A DNA stretch of 64,000 bases, taken from Saccharomyces paradoxus. Its lineage: Eukaryota > Ascomycota > Saccharomycetes > Saccharomycetales > Saccharomycetaceae. The translations under genes and the position numbers were made by a program. The DNA lies in NCBI RefSeq assembly GCF_002079055.1, contig NC_047498.1, positions 833,299 through 897,298 on the forward strand. The letters are read 5' to 3'. Every line of letters begins with the position of its first letter. The stretch's first letter is position 1. This document shows, piece by piece, positions 11,842-20,217 of the stretch. A model generated the notes under the pieces. The model did not search any database and was not told the origin of the DNA. It saw only the letters and a program-made list of their open reading frames with translations.

Positions 11842-14800
11842 ATGATTTCGACAACGGTTAGTGGTAAAAGACCTATAGAGCAAGTTGATGATGAGTTACT
11901 TTCACTGACTGCACAACAGGAAAACGAAGAGCAGCAACAGCAGAGAAAACGCAGACGTCATCAATTTGCCCCTATGACTCAGTTCAATAGCAACACACTG
12001 GATGAAGACAGTGGGTTCAGGAGCTCCTCTGATGTAGCTGCGGCGGATCAAGATAACTTTTTGGAAGATTCCCCTTCAGGATATATCAAAAAAGTAATTT
12101 TACGAAACTTTATGTGCCATGAACATTTTGAGCTTGAGCTGGGTGCTAGGCTGAATTTTATTGTTGGTAATAATGGTAGTGGTAAGAGTGCGATCTTGAC
12201 CGCCATTACTATTGGTTTGGGAGCCAAGGCTAGTGAGACTAATAGAGGTTCTTCTTTGAAGGATTTGATTCGTGAAGGTTGTTATTCTGCAAAAATTACC
12301 CTTCATCTCGACAATAGCAAGTATGGTGCCTATCAGCAAGGCATTTTTGGTAACGAAATTATAGTAGAAAGGATAATCAAGAGAGATGGGCCTGCTTCTT
12401 TCAGTTTAAAATCTGAAAACGGCAAGGAAATTAGCAATAAAAAAAAGGATATTCAGACGGTAGTAGACTACTTTTCTGTTCCTGTGAGCAACCCCATGTG
12501 TTTCCTGTCACAAGATGCTGCCAGGTCTTTCTTAACTGCTAGCACCTCACAGGATAAGTATAGCCATTTTATGAAGGGCACTTTACTCCAGGAAATTACT
12601 GAAAACTTGCTTTATGCCAGTGCCATTCATGATAGTGCGCAGGAAAATATGGCACTGCACTTGGAGAACTTGAAGTCTTTGAAGGCTGAATACGAAGATG
12701 CCAAAAAGCTGTTGCGAGAATTAAATCAGACTTCAGACTTGAACGAGAGGAAGATGCTTTTACAAGCGAAATCATTATGGATCGATGTTGCTCATAATAC
12801 AGATGCCTGTAAAACTTTAGAGAATGAAATCGGTGGCATTCAACAGAAAGTTGATGAGATCACAGAGAAAATTAGGAATAGGCAAGAAAAGATTGAAAGA
12901 TACACATCCGATGGTAATACTATTGAAGCGCAAATTGATGCAAAGGTCATTTGTGTTAATGAAAAAGATAGTGAGCATCAAAATGCAAGACAACTGTTAA
13001 GAGATGTCAAAAGCAGATTTGAAAAGGAGAAAAGCAACCAGGCCGAAGCACAAAGCAATATTGATCAAGGTAGAAAAAAAGTTGATGCTTTAAATAAAAC
13101 AATTGCACATTTAGAAGAAGAACTCACAAAGGAAATGGGCGGTGATAAAGATCAAATGAGGCAGGAGCTTGAACAATTAGAAAAAGCTAATGAAAAATTG
13201 AGGGAAGTAAACAACTCTTTAGTTGTAAGTTTGCAAGATGTGAAGAATGAGGAAAGAGACATCCAATATGAACGTGAATCTGAATTGAGGACTGTTTCCC
13301 GCAGCATTCAAAACAAAAAAGTGGAGTTACAGAATATTGCTAAGGGCAATGATACTTTCTTAATGAATTTTGATCGTAACATGGATAGGCTTTTAAGAAC
13401 AATAGAGCAAAGAAAAAGCGAGTTCGAAACTCCGCCAATTGGACCGCTAGGTTCCTTTGTAACAATTAGAAAGGATTTTGAGAAGTGGACACGTTCTATT
13501 CAAAGGGCTATTTCATCTTCGCTAAATTCATTTGTTGTGTCGAATCCAAAGGATAACAGGCTATTTAGAGACATTATGAGGTCGTGTGGCATTAGAAGTA
13601 ACATACCCATTGTTACTTATCGCTTGAGTCAATTTGATTATTCAAAAGGTAGAGCACATGGAAACTATCCGACTATTGTGGATGCACTAGAATTTTCAAA
13701 ACCCGAAATTGAATGCCTATTCGTTGATTTAAGTAGAATTGAAAGAATAGTGTTAATCGAAGACAAAAATGAAGCCAGAAATTTTTTGCAACGAAACCCT
13801 GCAAACGTGAATATGGCTTTATCGCTAAGAGATAGACGTAGTGGGTTCCAGCTTTCTGGTGGGTATCGACTAGATACAGTTACTTATCAGGATAAAATTA
13901 GATTAAAGATTAATTCTGCATCCGATAATGGGACCCGATACTTGAGGGACCTGATTGAACAAGAGACTAAAGAACTACAAAATATACGAGATCGTTACGA
14001 GGGAAAGCTGAGCGAAGTGAGGTCAAGATTAAGGGAAATAGATGGCAGACTCAAAAATACCAAAAGTGAAATGAGAAAAACTAATTCTAGGATAACGGAA
14101 TTAAAAATGAATGTTGGTAAGGTAGTCGACACCGGTATATTAAATTCGAAAATAAATGAGAGAAAAAATCAAGAGCAGGCCATCGCCAGTTACGAAGCTG
14201 CTAAAGAAGAATTAGGGCTGAAAATCGAACAAATTGCTCAAGAAGCTCAACCAATCAAAGAGCAATACGATTCTACGAAATTAGCGTTGGTGGAAGCCCA
14301 GGACGAATTGCAACGACTAAAAGAGGACATCAACAGCCGTCAATCAAGAATTAAAAAATACAAAGATGATATCATTTATTATGAGGATAAAAAGAAAGGC
14401 TACCTAGAAAACATAAAGAAAATTGAAGCCAACGTGGCGGTATTGAATGAGGGTATACAAAGGCAAATTCAAAATGCTTGTGCGTTTTGCTCAAAGGAGC
14501 GAATTGAGAATGTTGATTTACCGGATACACAAGAGGAAATCAAGCGTGAACTGGATAAAGTCTCGAGAATGATCCAAAAGGCTGAAAAAAGTCTAGGGCT
14601 ATCGCAAGAAGAGGTCATTGCATTATTTGAGAAGTGTAGGAATAAATATAAAGAAGGCCAAAAAAAATACGTGGAGATAGACGAAGCACTAAACAGGTTA
14701 CATAATTCTCTCAAAGCTCGTGATCAAAACTATAAGAATGCGGAAAAGGGGACCTGCTTTGACGCAGATATGGATTTCCGTGCATCATTGAAAGTAAGGA

Positions 14801-15186
14801 AGTTCTCAGGAAACCTTTCCTTCATCAAGGATACCAAAAGTTTAGAAATATATATCTTGACTACTAACGATGAGAAGGCAAGAAATGTTGACACTTTGTC
14901 TGGTGGTGAAAAATCCTTTTCCCAAATGGCGTTGCTACTGGCTACGTGGAAGCCCATGCGGTCAAGAATTATTGCGTTGGACGAATTCGACGTTTTCATG
15001 GATCAAGTTAACAGAAAGATCGGTACTACTCTTATAGTAAAAAAGCTAAAGGATATTGCAAGAACTCAAACTATTATCATTACTCCTCAAGATATCGGGA
15101 AAATTGCAGATATCGATAGTTCTGGTGTCAGTATTCATAGAATGAGAGACCCTGAGAGGCAAAATAATTCCAACTTTTATAATTAA
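11842..15186 (+). CDS. SMC6: Smc6, ATPase of the Smc5-Smc6 complex
   Basis: This 1114-aa SMC protein keeps the S. cerevisiae length. Walker A GNNGSGKS is at residues 109-116. The ABC signature LSGGEKSFSQ begins at 1019, followed by Walker B in IIALDEFDVF. Long coiled coils, rich in E, K, Q and R, run on both sides of a hinge at about residues 520-690. With Smc5, Nse2/Mms21 and other Nse subunits it forms a DNA-embracing complex needed for recombination repair and for segregation of repetitive DNA. A basic patch, QQQQRKRRRHQF, near residues 31-42 may be a nuclear localisation signal. The start is the ATG at 11842. The gene converges on IKI3. Confidence 0.97.
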   Translation: MISTTVSGKRPIEQVDDELLSLTAQQENEEQQQQRKRRRHQFAPMTQFNSNTLDEDSGFRSSSDVAAADQDNFLEDSPSGYIKKVILRNFMCHEHFELELGARLNFIVGNNGSGKSAILTAITIGLGAKASETNRGSSLKDLIREGCYSAKITLHLDNSKYGAYQQGIFGNEIIVERIIKRDGPASFSLKSENGKEISNKKKDIQTVVDYFSVPVSNPMCFLSQDAARSFLTASTSQDKYSHFMKGTLLQEITENLLYASAIHDSAQENMALHLENLKSLKAEYEDAKKLLRELNQTSDLNERKMLLQAKSLWIDVAHNTDACKTLENEIGGIQQKVDEITEKIRNRQEKIERYTSDGNTIEAQIDAKVICVNEKDSEHQNARQLLRDVKSRFEKEKSNQAEAQSNIDQGRKKVDALNKTIAHLEEELTKEMGGDKDQMRQELEQLEKANEKLREVNNSLVVSLQDVKNEERDIQYERESELRTVSRSIQNKKVELQNIAKGNDTFLMNFDRNMDRLLRTIEQRKSEFETPPIGPLGSFVTIRKDFEKWTRSIQRAISSSLNSFVVSNPKDNRLFRDIMRSCGIRSNIPIVTYRLSQFDYSKGRAHGNYPTIVDALEFSKPEIECLFVDLSRIERIVLIEDKNEARNFLQRNPANVNMALSLRDRRSGFQLSGGYRLDTVTYQDKIRLKINSASDNGTRYLRDLIEQETKELQNIRDRYEGKLSEVRSRLREIDGRLKNTKSEMRKTNSRITELKMNVGKVVDTGILNSKINERKNQEQAIASYEAAKEELGLKIEQIAQEAQPIKEQYDSTKLALVEAQDELQRLKEDINSRQSRIKKYKDDIIYYEDKKKGYLENIKKIEANVAVLNEGIQRQIQNACAFCSKERIENVDLPDTQEEIKRELDKVSRMIQKAEKSLGLSQEEVIALFEKCRNKYKEGQKKYVEIDEALNRLHNSLKARDQNYKNAEKGTCFDADMDFRASLKVRKFSGNLSFIKDTKSLEIYILTTNDEKARNVDTLSGGEKSFSQMALLLATWKPMRSRIIALDEFDVFMDQVNRKIGTTLIVKKLKDIARTQTIIITPQDIGKIADIDSSGVSIHRMRDPERQNNSNFYN

Positions 15187-15287
15187 TGTTTTATCACGTA
15201 CATACACGGTTCTAAACGGTGTGTAATCGTACATAGGAATATATTTTCATCAGTGCATATTCACAAAAAAATGTAATGATTTAGATC

Positions 15288-15298
15288 TAAACATAAAA
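15288..15298 (-). other. Candidate replication origin core (ACS) between SMC6 and IKI3
   Basis: TTTTATGTTTA on the minus strand is a perfect match to the yeast ARS consensus WTTTAYRTTTW. The wider 17-bp extended consensus fits with one mismatch. It lies in an AT-rich, 234-bp convergent intergenic region, a usual setting for origins. I recall an origin (ARS1226) mapped near here in S. cerevisiae, but I cannot verify that. Perfect 11-mers also occur by chance in AT-rich DNA, so this remains a candidate. Confidence 0.4.
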
Positions 15299-15420
15299 AA
15301 TCTGATCATTTCCTTTTGGTGCTATTACTGTGAAGAAATTCACTAGTATGAATATTTTCCTTTGTTTACGAGCACTATAGACAGTAATATACATAATGAA
15401 TAACTAAGAAAATGGTGTGC

Positions 15421-18400
15421 TCAAAAATCAACAATATGACTCTTTGGGAAATCATGAATCTCAGGAACAGGTATTTCTGGGATATAGTATACTTCTCCGT
15501 TTTCATTAACCCTTTCTCTGTCCTTTTCGCTAATAGAATAGATTTCCTTAATGTTAGCCTTCAACAAATCAAGTACTTCAACGAAGTTCTTTTGAATTTG
15601 GTGAGCTTGCTCTCTCATATTTCGTCTACAAAGGCCCTCAACAACTCTCACAGCGTCTGGTTTTGTTTGGTTTAATCTCTCAATCAATCTTCCAACTGAT
15701 TGAACCAAATATTCTTCTTCATAGATAGTTCCCTTTTTACCACGAGCACGCTTACGCTCTTCTCTGCGCTTGTTTTTAGCTGTACGTCTGGAGGCACCAG
15801 TCTTCGCAGTCCCCCCTGTTTTGCCTGTGTATCTTGTAAAGAATGATACTTGTGTTGACGTCTCCGAAGGAGCAACAGAAACGTCATCTGCTTGCTCAGT
15901 TTCCTGGCCATAAAAGGCGTATGGGTTCTCCTCCTTTTTCGCGCGTAGCTCTCTCAATCTTCTCAACTGAGAGTTAATCTGGCCCTTACAATCGGCAAGC
16001 AATTCAGCAATTATACCAAAACCTTCGCCTAAACCAGGATCGACAACTTCTTCCAAAAGCTCACCTTTCTTTGCTTTTATCGCCACGAGAGAAGCAGTAT
16101 CGTACCTATAGGCTTTGCAGTACAAAGCTACAGCTTCTTTAACATTGTCCAAATATCCCAGTTGAATATCAGCAGCATCAACATATCTATGCTCAAAAGT
16201 CAAAGAAGATATCAAATCTTCTGCGACTGACTCAATTTCTTCTGGGAATTTCTGAACAGCAATGGAAATGGCCTCACGCCACTTCTTACCTGATTGGTAC
16301 GCCCCCATTGCTTCTTTGAACTTTCCTAACATTTCGTACGCCACTGCCGCATCCATATACATTTGATTTGACGACAAACACTTTGCGTAAATGTTGTAAA
16401 TAACATTCTGCTTCCTAGAATCATAACGGTAAAGTGCTAGACCGTGTTTATACAAATCATGAGATTCAACGTAGTCTATGACTTCTTCTGAAACATTACC
16501 ATCTTTGTCAATTTCGGACAGATGCTCCAAAGCCTTTTCATAGTTTCCTAAGTAGTCATCGATCAAAAACTTACGGCGTAAAGGCTCATTATCTTGTAAT
16601 TCTTGTAAAAATGGCAAATATTCACGAGGATCCATTTGAGATTTTTGAGCAACTAGTAATCCTAAGCTGACATCATACAAAGATAATGCAGACTTATAAA
16701 CCACATTGACATCTTGCAAGAAACACAAGTAAGTTACACAAAAGTCTTTCTCTTCCGAACTTTCTAATTCACTGATTAGTTTTAATGCAGCCGATAAATT
16801 TTGAGGGTTTTGAGATGCATATGCAGTAATGATCGTTTGCAGGTATTTCTTTTTGTATTCAGGATTGCTTAGTAAAACATTTAGCACAGCATCACATATT
16901 TTGTTGACCTTAGAGGTTTTAGGATCAAACATTTTCTTTTTCATATAAATTTGCATTTCAGTCAGTGGTGCTGGTTCCATTCCAAATGACTTCGAGATAC
17001 CTGAATAAAGGGTTTCCTTGTATTTTGTCTTTGTAACGTCATCTTCTGACAAACAGGAAATAAATAAATTGAGATAATCGACTCTTCCAATTTGGTTAAT
17101 AAATAGTTCTAAGTTTTCAATAAATAACTCTGGCGCATAGTCATATAAAATATCAAGGTTAATTCTGTGTGTACGACAGACGACAAACGCTTCTTTATAG
17201 CGTTTTGCCATAATATCCTTCCTGACTTCGGCCAGTACCATAATTCTTGGATAAATTGTTTCTAGATTACCACGTGTAGCTTGCAGAACAACGGAAGATT
17301 TAGATGGGATAACGGACACTAAAATAGAACCTCTTTCTATGGCACGGACTCTTTCATCTTCCACACCTTCTTCTACCATAGGTAATGCCTTGAAGTCGGT
17401 GGAATTTAAATGTACAAATTGTAAATTGTGTTGTGCTGTGGTGAACAACAGAAATGAATCGGTAATCTCTAAGGAAGTAACTGCAGAAGCCAGTAAAACT
17501 TGATTAGCAAATAACTTACCATTATTCGTGATACCAAATGCAACTAACTCGGAACTCTCCGCAGACCAGTTGCCGTCATCTTCTGGCGATGTATTATGGA
17601 CTCTCTTTACTTTGAAATCACGTACCAATTGCGGAAACTTGGTAATTTCCATCAACTGGCCTTCCGCATCCAATTGGCAAACTGTACCATCACGGGTTTC
17701 ATACACCAAGTGGTTATAATCAAAGTCACTTCTTAGTAAAACAATTTTATCATAGACCTCCACAATAGTTATCAAAGTTGGTTGAGTAATATCTTGGATA
17801 TCCAAAAGTGCTATTCTGGAAAGGTTATCCGTGTCAAGCAACACACCGACAATGGAATCGTTAATAAAAGCAACTTGTCTTAAAGAATCAACTTCACTTG
17901 CGAACTCAGACTTGAAGAATTCACAGACTACATTAGGATGTTTGCCTTTTTTCATTTCTTCGATACTGGGAACGGCTGCAAAAACTAGGGCCTCTTTGTT
18001 GATTGCTGCATATATTTCATTAGACAAACTGCATGCTACATCCAAGACATTTCCCGGAGTTTCAAAATCACGATAGTACATTGGAGGAGGGGCATTAGCA
18101 AGTGCTAGAGGAGTAATATTCACTGTCGTCCCATCAACAACAAGAGAAGTACCGTTATCGAACGGTTCTAATGTCGGACCCTGTGTCATCTTATAGGCAA
18201 AATCAACGATGTTGATAAATCCAGCATCAGAAAACATCAAAGTGAAGTCTTTTTCTGGGTGCCATTTGACGTACGAAATGTCAGTAGCATACAATTCTTG
18301 TTTTAAATACCAGTGGTAATTCTTAGACGTCCAAAACTGAATGCGATCCGCCAATACTACGGCTAGCGCCTCAGAATTACTATTCCAGCATAAACTTTCT

Positions 18401-19419
18401 ATCTTCTCATCCAGAGGCAATCTGGTATCAAATTCACCATGCCTCAAACCATTCCGTTCGAAGAAAATCACATCCACTGAATCCTCCTCACCAAGGTCGG
18501 TTTTCCTTTGAATGGACGCAATCAGAGAACCTTGCGGTTTCCAACTTAACTGGTGTTCCATCCCCGTTACAGGTTCAGAGGCACTATCCAATTGGCCTTC
18601 ACGCGAGAAAACTCTGAAAGCTCTTCGTTCTATAGATTTTGTTTCGTCATCTTCGTCTGGTACTTCGTCGACGCAAGAAACAGCAAAATAGTCGCAATCA
18701 CCCCTCCAAGAAATTGTGACTTCATGGCTGTCCATGGCAGTAACATCACCAGTATCTACCATATAGGGCATGGTCGGGTCCCTTAATTGATTACCGACTA
18801 AACCTGATGCCTTTAAACTGGCCAATGCTTCTCTTTCCATGGCACGTACACCCTTACCTCTAAATTGAGTTTCCTTCTTACCCCAACCAACAGTGACATG
18901 CTTTGAAATTTTAAGATCATCTACCTCTAAATGATATTCTGATATGGGCTCATAAAGTTTACTTAGAACTACCACGTTACGATCTTTGGTCACCATGGCC
19001 AGCGTTTCTTCATCATAGGACCACTGCGCGGCTGCTATCCCATTGTCTATAGTACCCACGATTTCAATCAAAGTTTCGGTTGGGTCTAAACTAATAGGAT
19101 CATAAGTGGCTGTAATGATGTCACCTTGTGCAAAGACAAATACCAACTGGTTAATATCTGCAAAATGAACAAAAGATAATAATTTGTCGTCGAAGGTCTG
19201 AATATTGAATGAAGCCAAGACATTCCTAGAACCATCCTTCATGAATTGCTGCACCTCAATAGCGCCAATATCAGTGGAACCAAGTACACACGTTATACTA
19301 TCAGATAATGTATCAAACAATGAGTCCAACAAAGTGAAAGATAAGCCATCTTCATCATCCTCCACAGTAGAAGCTACTGGTCTAAATTTACCCTTATTCA
19401 AGGTAATAAGATTTCGCAT
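15421..19419 (-). CDS. IKI3: Elp1/Iki3, scaffold subunit of Elongator
   Basis: This 1332-aa protein is the largest Elongator subunit, which dimerises and holds Elp2 and the Elp3 catalytic subunit for U34 cm5 modification of tRNAs. The N-terminal half (about residues 1-740) is WD40 propeller sequence and the C-terminal half is helical, TPR-like. A strongly basic patch (KNKRREERKRARGKKG) lies near residues 1210-1230 and is known as a tRNA-binding and nuclear-localisation region. S. cerevisiae Elp1 is annotated at 1349 aa, starting 17 codons upstream. Here that upstream frame is closed by an in-frame TAA at 19441-19443, so MRNLITLNKG is the only usable start. Confidence 0.96.
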   Translation of the reverse strand: MRNLITLNKGKFRPVASTVEDDEDGLSFTLLDSLFDTLSDSITCVLGSTDIGAIEVQQFMKDGSRNVLASFNIQTFDDKLLSFVHFADINQLVFVFAQGDIITATYDPISLDPTETLIEIVGTIDNGIAAAQWSYDEETLAMVTKDRNVVVLSKLYEPISEYHLEVDDLKISKHVTVGWGKKETQFRGKGVRAMEREALASLKASGLVGNQLRDPTMPYMVDTGDVTAMDSHEVTISWRGDCDYFAVSCVDEVPDEDDETKSIERRAFRVFSREGQLDSASEPVTGMEHQLSWKPQGSLIASIQRKTDLGEEDSVDVIFFERNGLRHGEFDTRLPLDEKIESLCWNSNSEALAVVLADRIQFWTSKNYHWYLKQELYATDISYVKWHPEKDFTLMFSDAGFINIVDFAYKMTQGPTLEPFDNGTSLVVDGTTVNITPLALANAPPPMYYRDFETPGNVLDVACSLSNEIYAAINKEALVFAAVPSIEEMKKGKHPNVVCEFFKSEFASEVDSLRQVAFINDSIVGVLLDTDNLSRIALLDIQDITQPTLITIVEVYDKIVLLRSDFDYNHLVYETRDGTVCQLDAEGQLMEITKFPQLVRDFKVKRVHNTSPEDDGNWSAESSELVAFGITNNGKLFANQVLLASAVTSLEITDSFLLFTTAQHNLQFVHLNSTDFKALPMVEEGVEDERVRAIERGSILVSVIPSKSSVVLQATRGNLETIYPRIMVLAEVRKDIMAKRYKEAFVVCRTHRINLDILYDYAPELFIENLELFINQIGRVDYLNLFISCLSEDDVTKTKYKETLYSGISKSFGMEPAPLTEMQIYMKKKMFDPKTSKVNKICDAVLNVLLSNPEYKKKYLQTIITAYASQNPQNLSAALKLISELESSEEKDFCVTYLCFLQDVNVVYKSALSLYDVSLGLLVAQKSQMDPREYLPFLQELQDNEPLRRKFLIDDYLGNYEKALEHLSEIDKDGNVSEEVIDYVESHDLYKHGLALYRYDSRKQNVIYNIYAKCLSSNQMYMDAAVAYEMLGKFKEAMGAYQSGKKWREAISIAVQKFPEEIESVAEDLISSLTFEHRYVDAADIQLGYLDNVKEAVALYCKAYRYDTASLVAIKAKKGELLEEVVDPGLGEGFGIIAELLADCKGQINSQLRRLRELRAKKEENPYAFYGQETEQADDVSVAPSETSTQVSFFTRYTGKTGGTAKTGASRRTAKNKRREERKRARGKKGTIYEEEYLVQSVGRLIERLNQTKPDAVRVVEGLCRRNMREQAHQIQKNFVEVLDLLKANIKEIYSISEKDRERVNENGEVYYIPEIPVPEIHDFPKSHIVDF

Positions 19420-19576
19420 ATTTGATCTTACAATATGAATTTACCACTCCTGCCTCTTCGACCCACTGTTCTTATGTGTTGACTAAAGACCACTATGCAT
19501 TGGTACTATTTCTTGTTAGGCATCGCATTTCATTACTATTGAAAAGAAAAAAAATTTGATCATCGCGTCATACGTA

Positions 19577-19975
19577 TTAGTCCATGTGCTCCAGCCCTGT
19601 TAGCAATACTTCTTTTAATTGAGGTAATTCTGTGTTTTGTAGTTCGTTGATCCTTTGCATGTAGTAGTAGTTGGCCAGCTCCACCACAGTCACTGGCTGA
19701 TCATTTCCTGAGGGTTGCGCAGCGTTGGGAATTCCGCTTGCGAAGATATCCGTCACCATTGTCTTGAGTCCTCTCAGGGATATGTCGCAACAGTATTGAG
19801 GACCATACAATTGCACCAACTTGTGCTTCTTGAACTCTGCTAATATGTCATTATCAATGATGGGCTCTCTTAACAGCTCTTGCAGGTCAAGCGACTTGTC
19901 CCGATGGGCTAGAGTTTGTTGGCGCTGCAAAACTATTTGCAGTAACAACAACACAATGTTTGAAGGACAGTTCAT
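19577..19975 (-). CDS. SWC7: Swc7, SWR1 chromatin-remodelling complex subunit
   Basis: This 132-aa protein has the length of S. cerevisiae Swc7. It is recognised by its start, MNCPSNIVLLLLQIVLQRQQ, and by synteny between IKI3 and VAC14. Swc7 is a small subunit of the SWR1 complex, which exchanges H2A for H2A.Z, and it is not essential for that activity. No known domain is visible beyond a Leu-rich N-terminal helix and an acidic C-terminus. It is divergent from VAC14, with about 240 bp between the ATGs. Confidence 0.93.
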   Translation of the reverse strand: MNCPSNIVLLLLQIVLQRQQTLAHRDKSLDLQELLREPIIDNDILAEFKKHKLVQLYGPQYCCDISLRGLKTMVTDIFASGIPNAAQPSGNDQPVTVVELANYYYMQRINELQNTELPQLKEVLLTGLEHMD

Positions 19976-20217
19976 TGTACAAATGTTCAGGACCTATCTG
20001 AAACTGATGTAACTAAGGAAATACTTGTAAATATTAAAACGAGGTGGCATCAAACAGAAATTTGATGAAGTAGCACGTCCCCTTTGTTTGTCTTAAATCG
20101 CGTTCTCGCAATGCTCGAAAAAGAACACGAGAGATTTAAGAGTTCATAGATAAACAGAAGGAGAAATCTGTTGATGCTGTTGTGCTGCTCTACTCAGGCT
20201 ACGACAAGAACTAGAAC

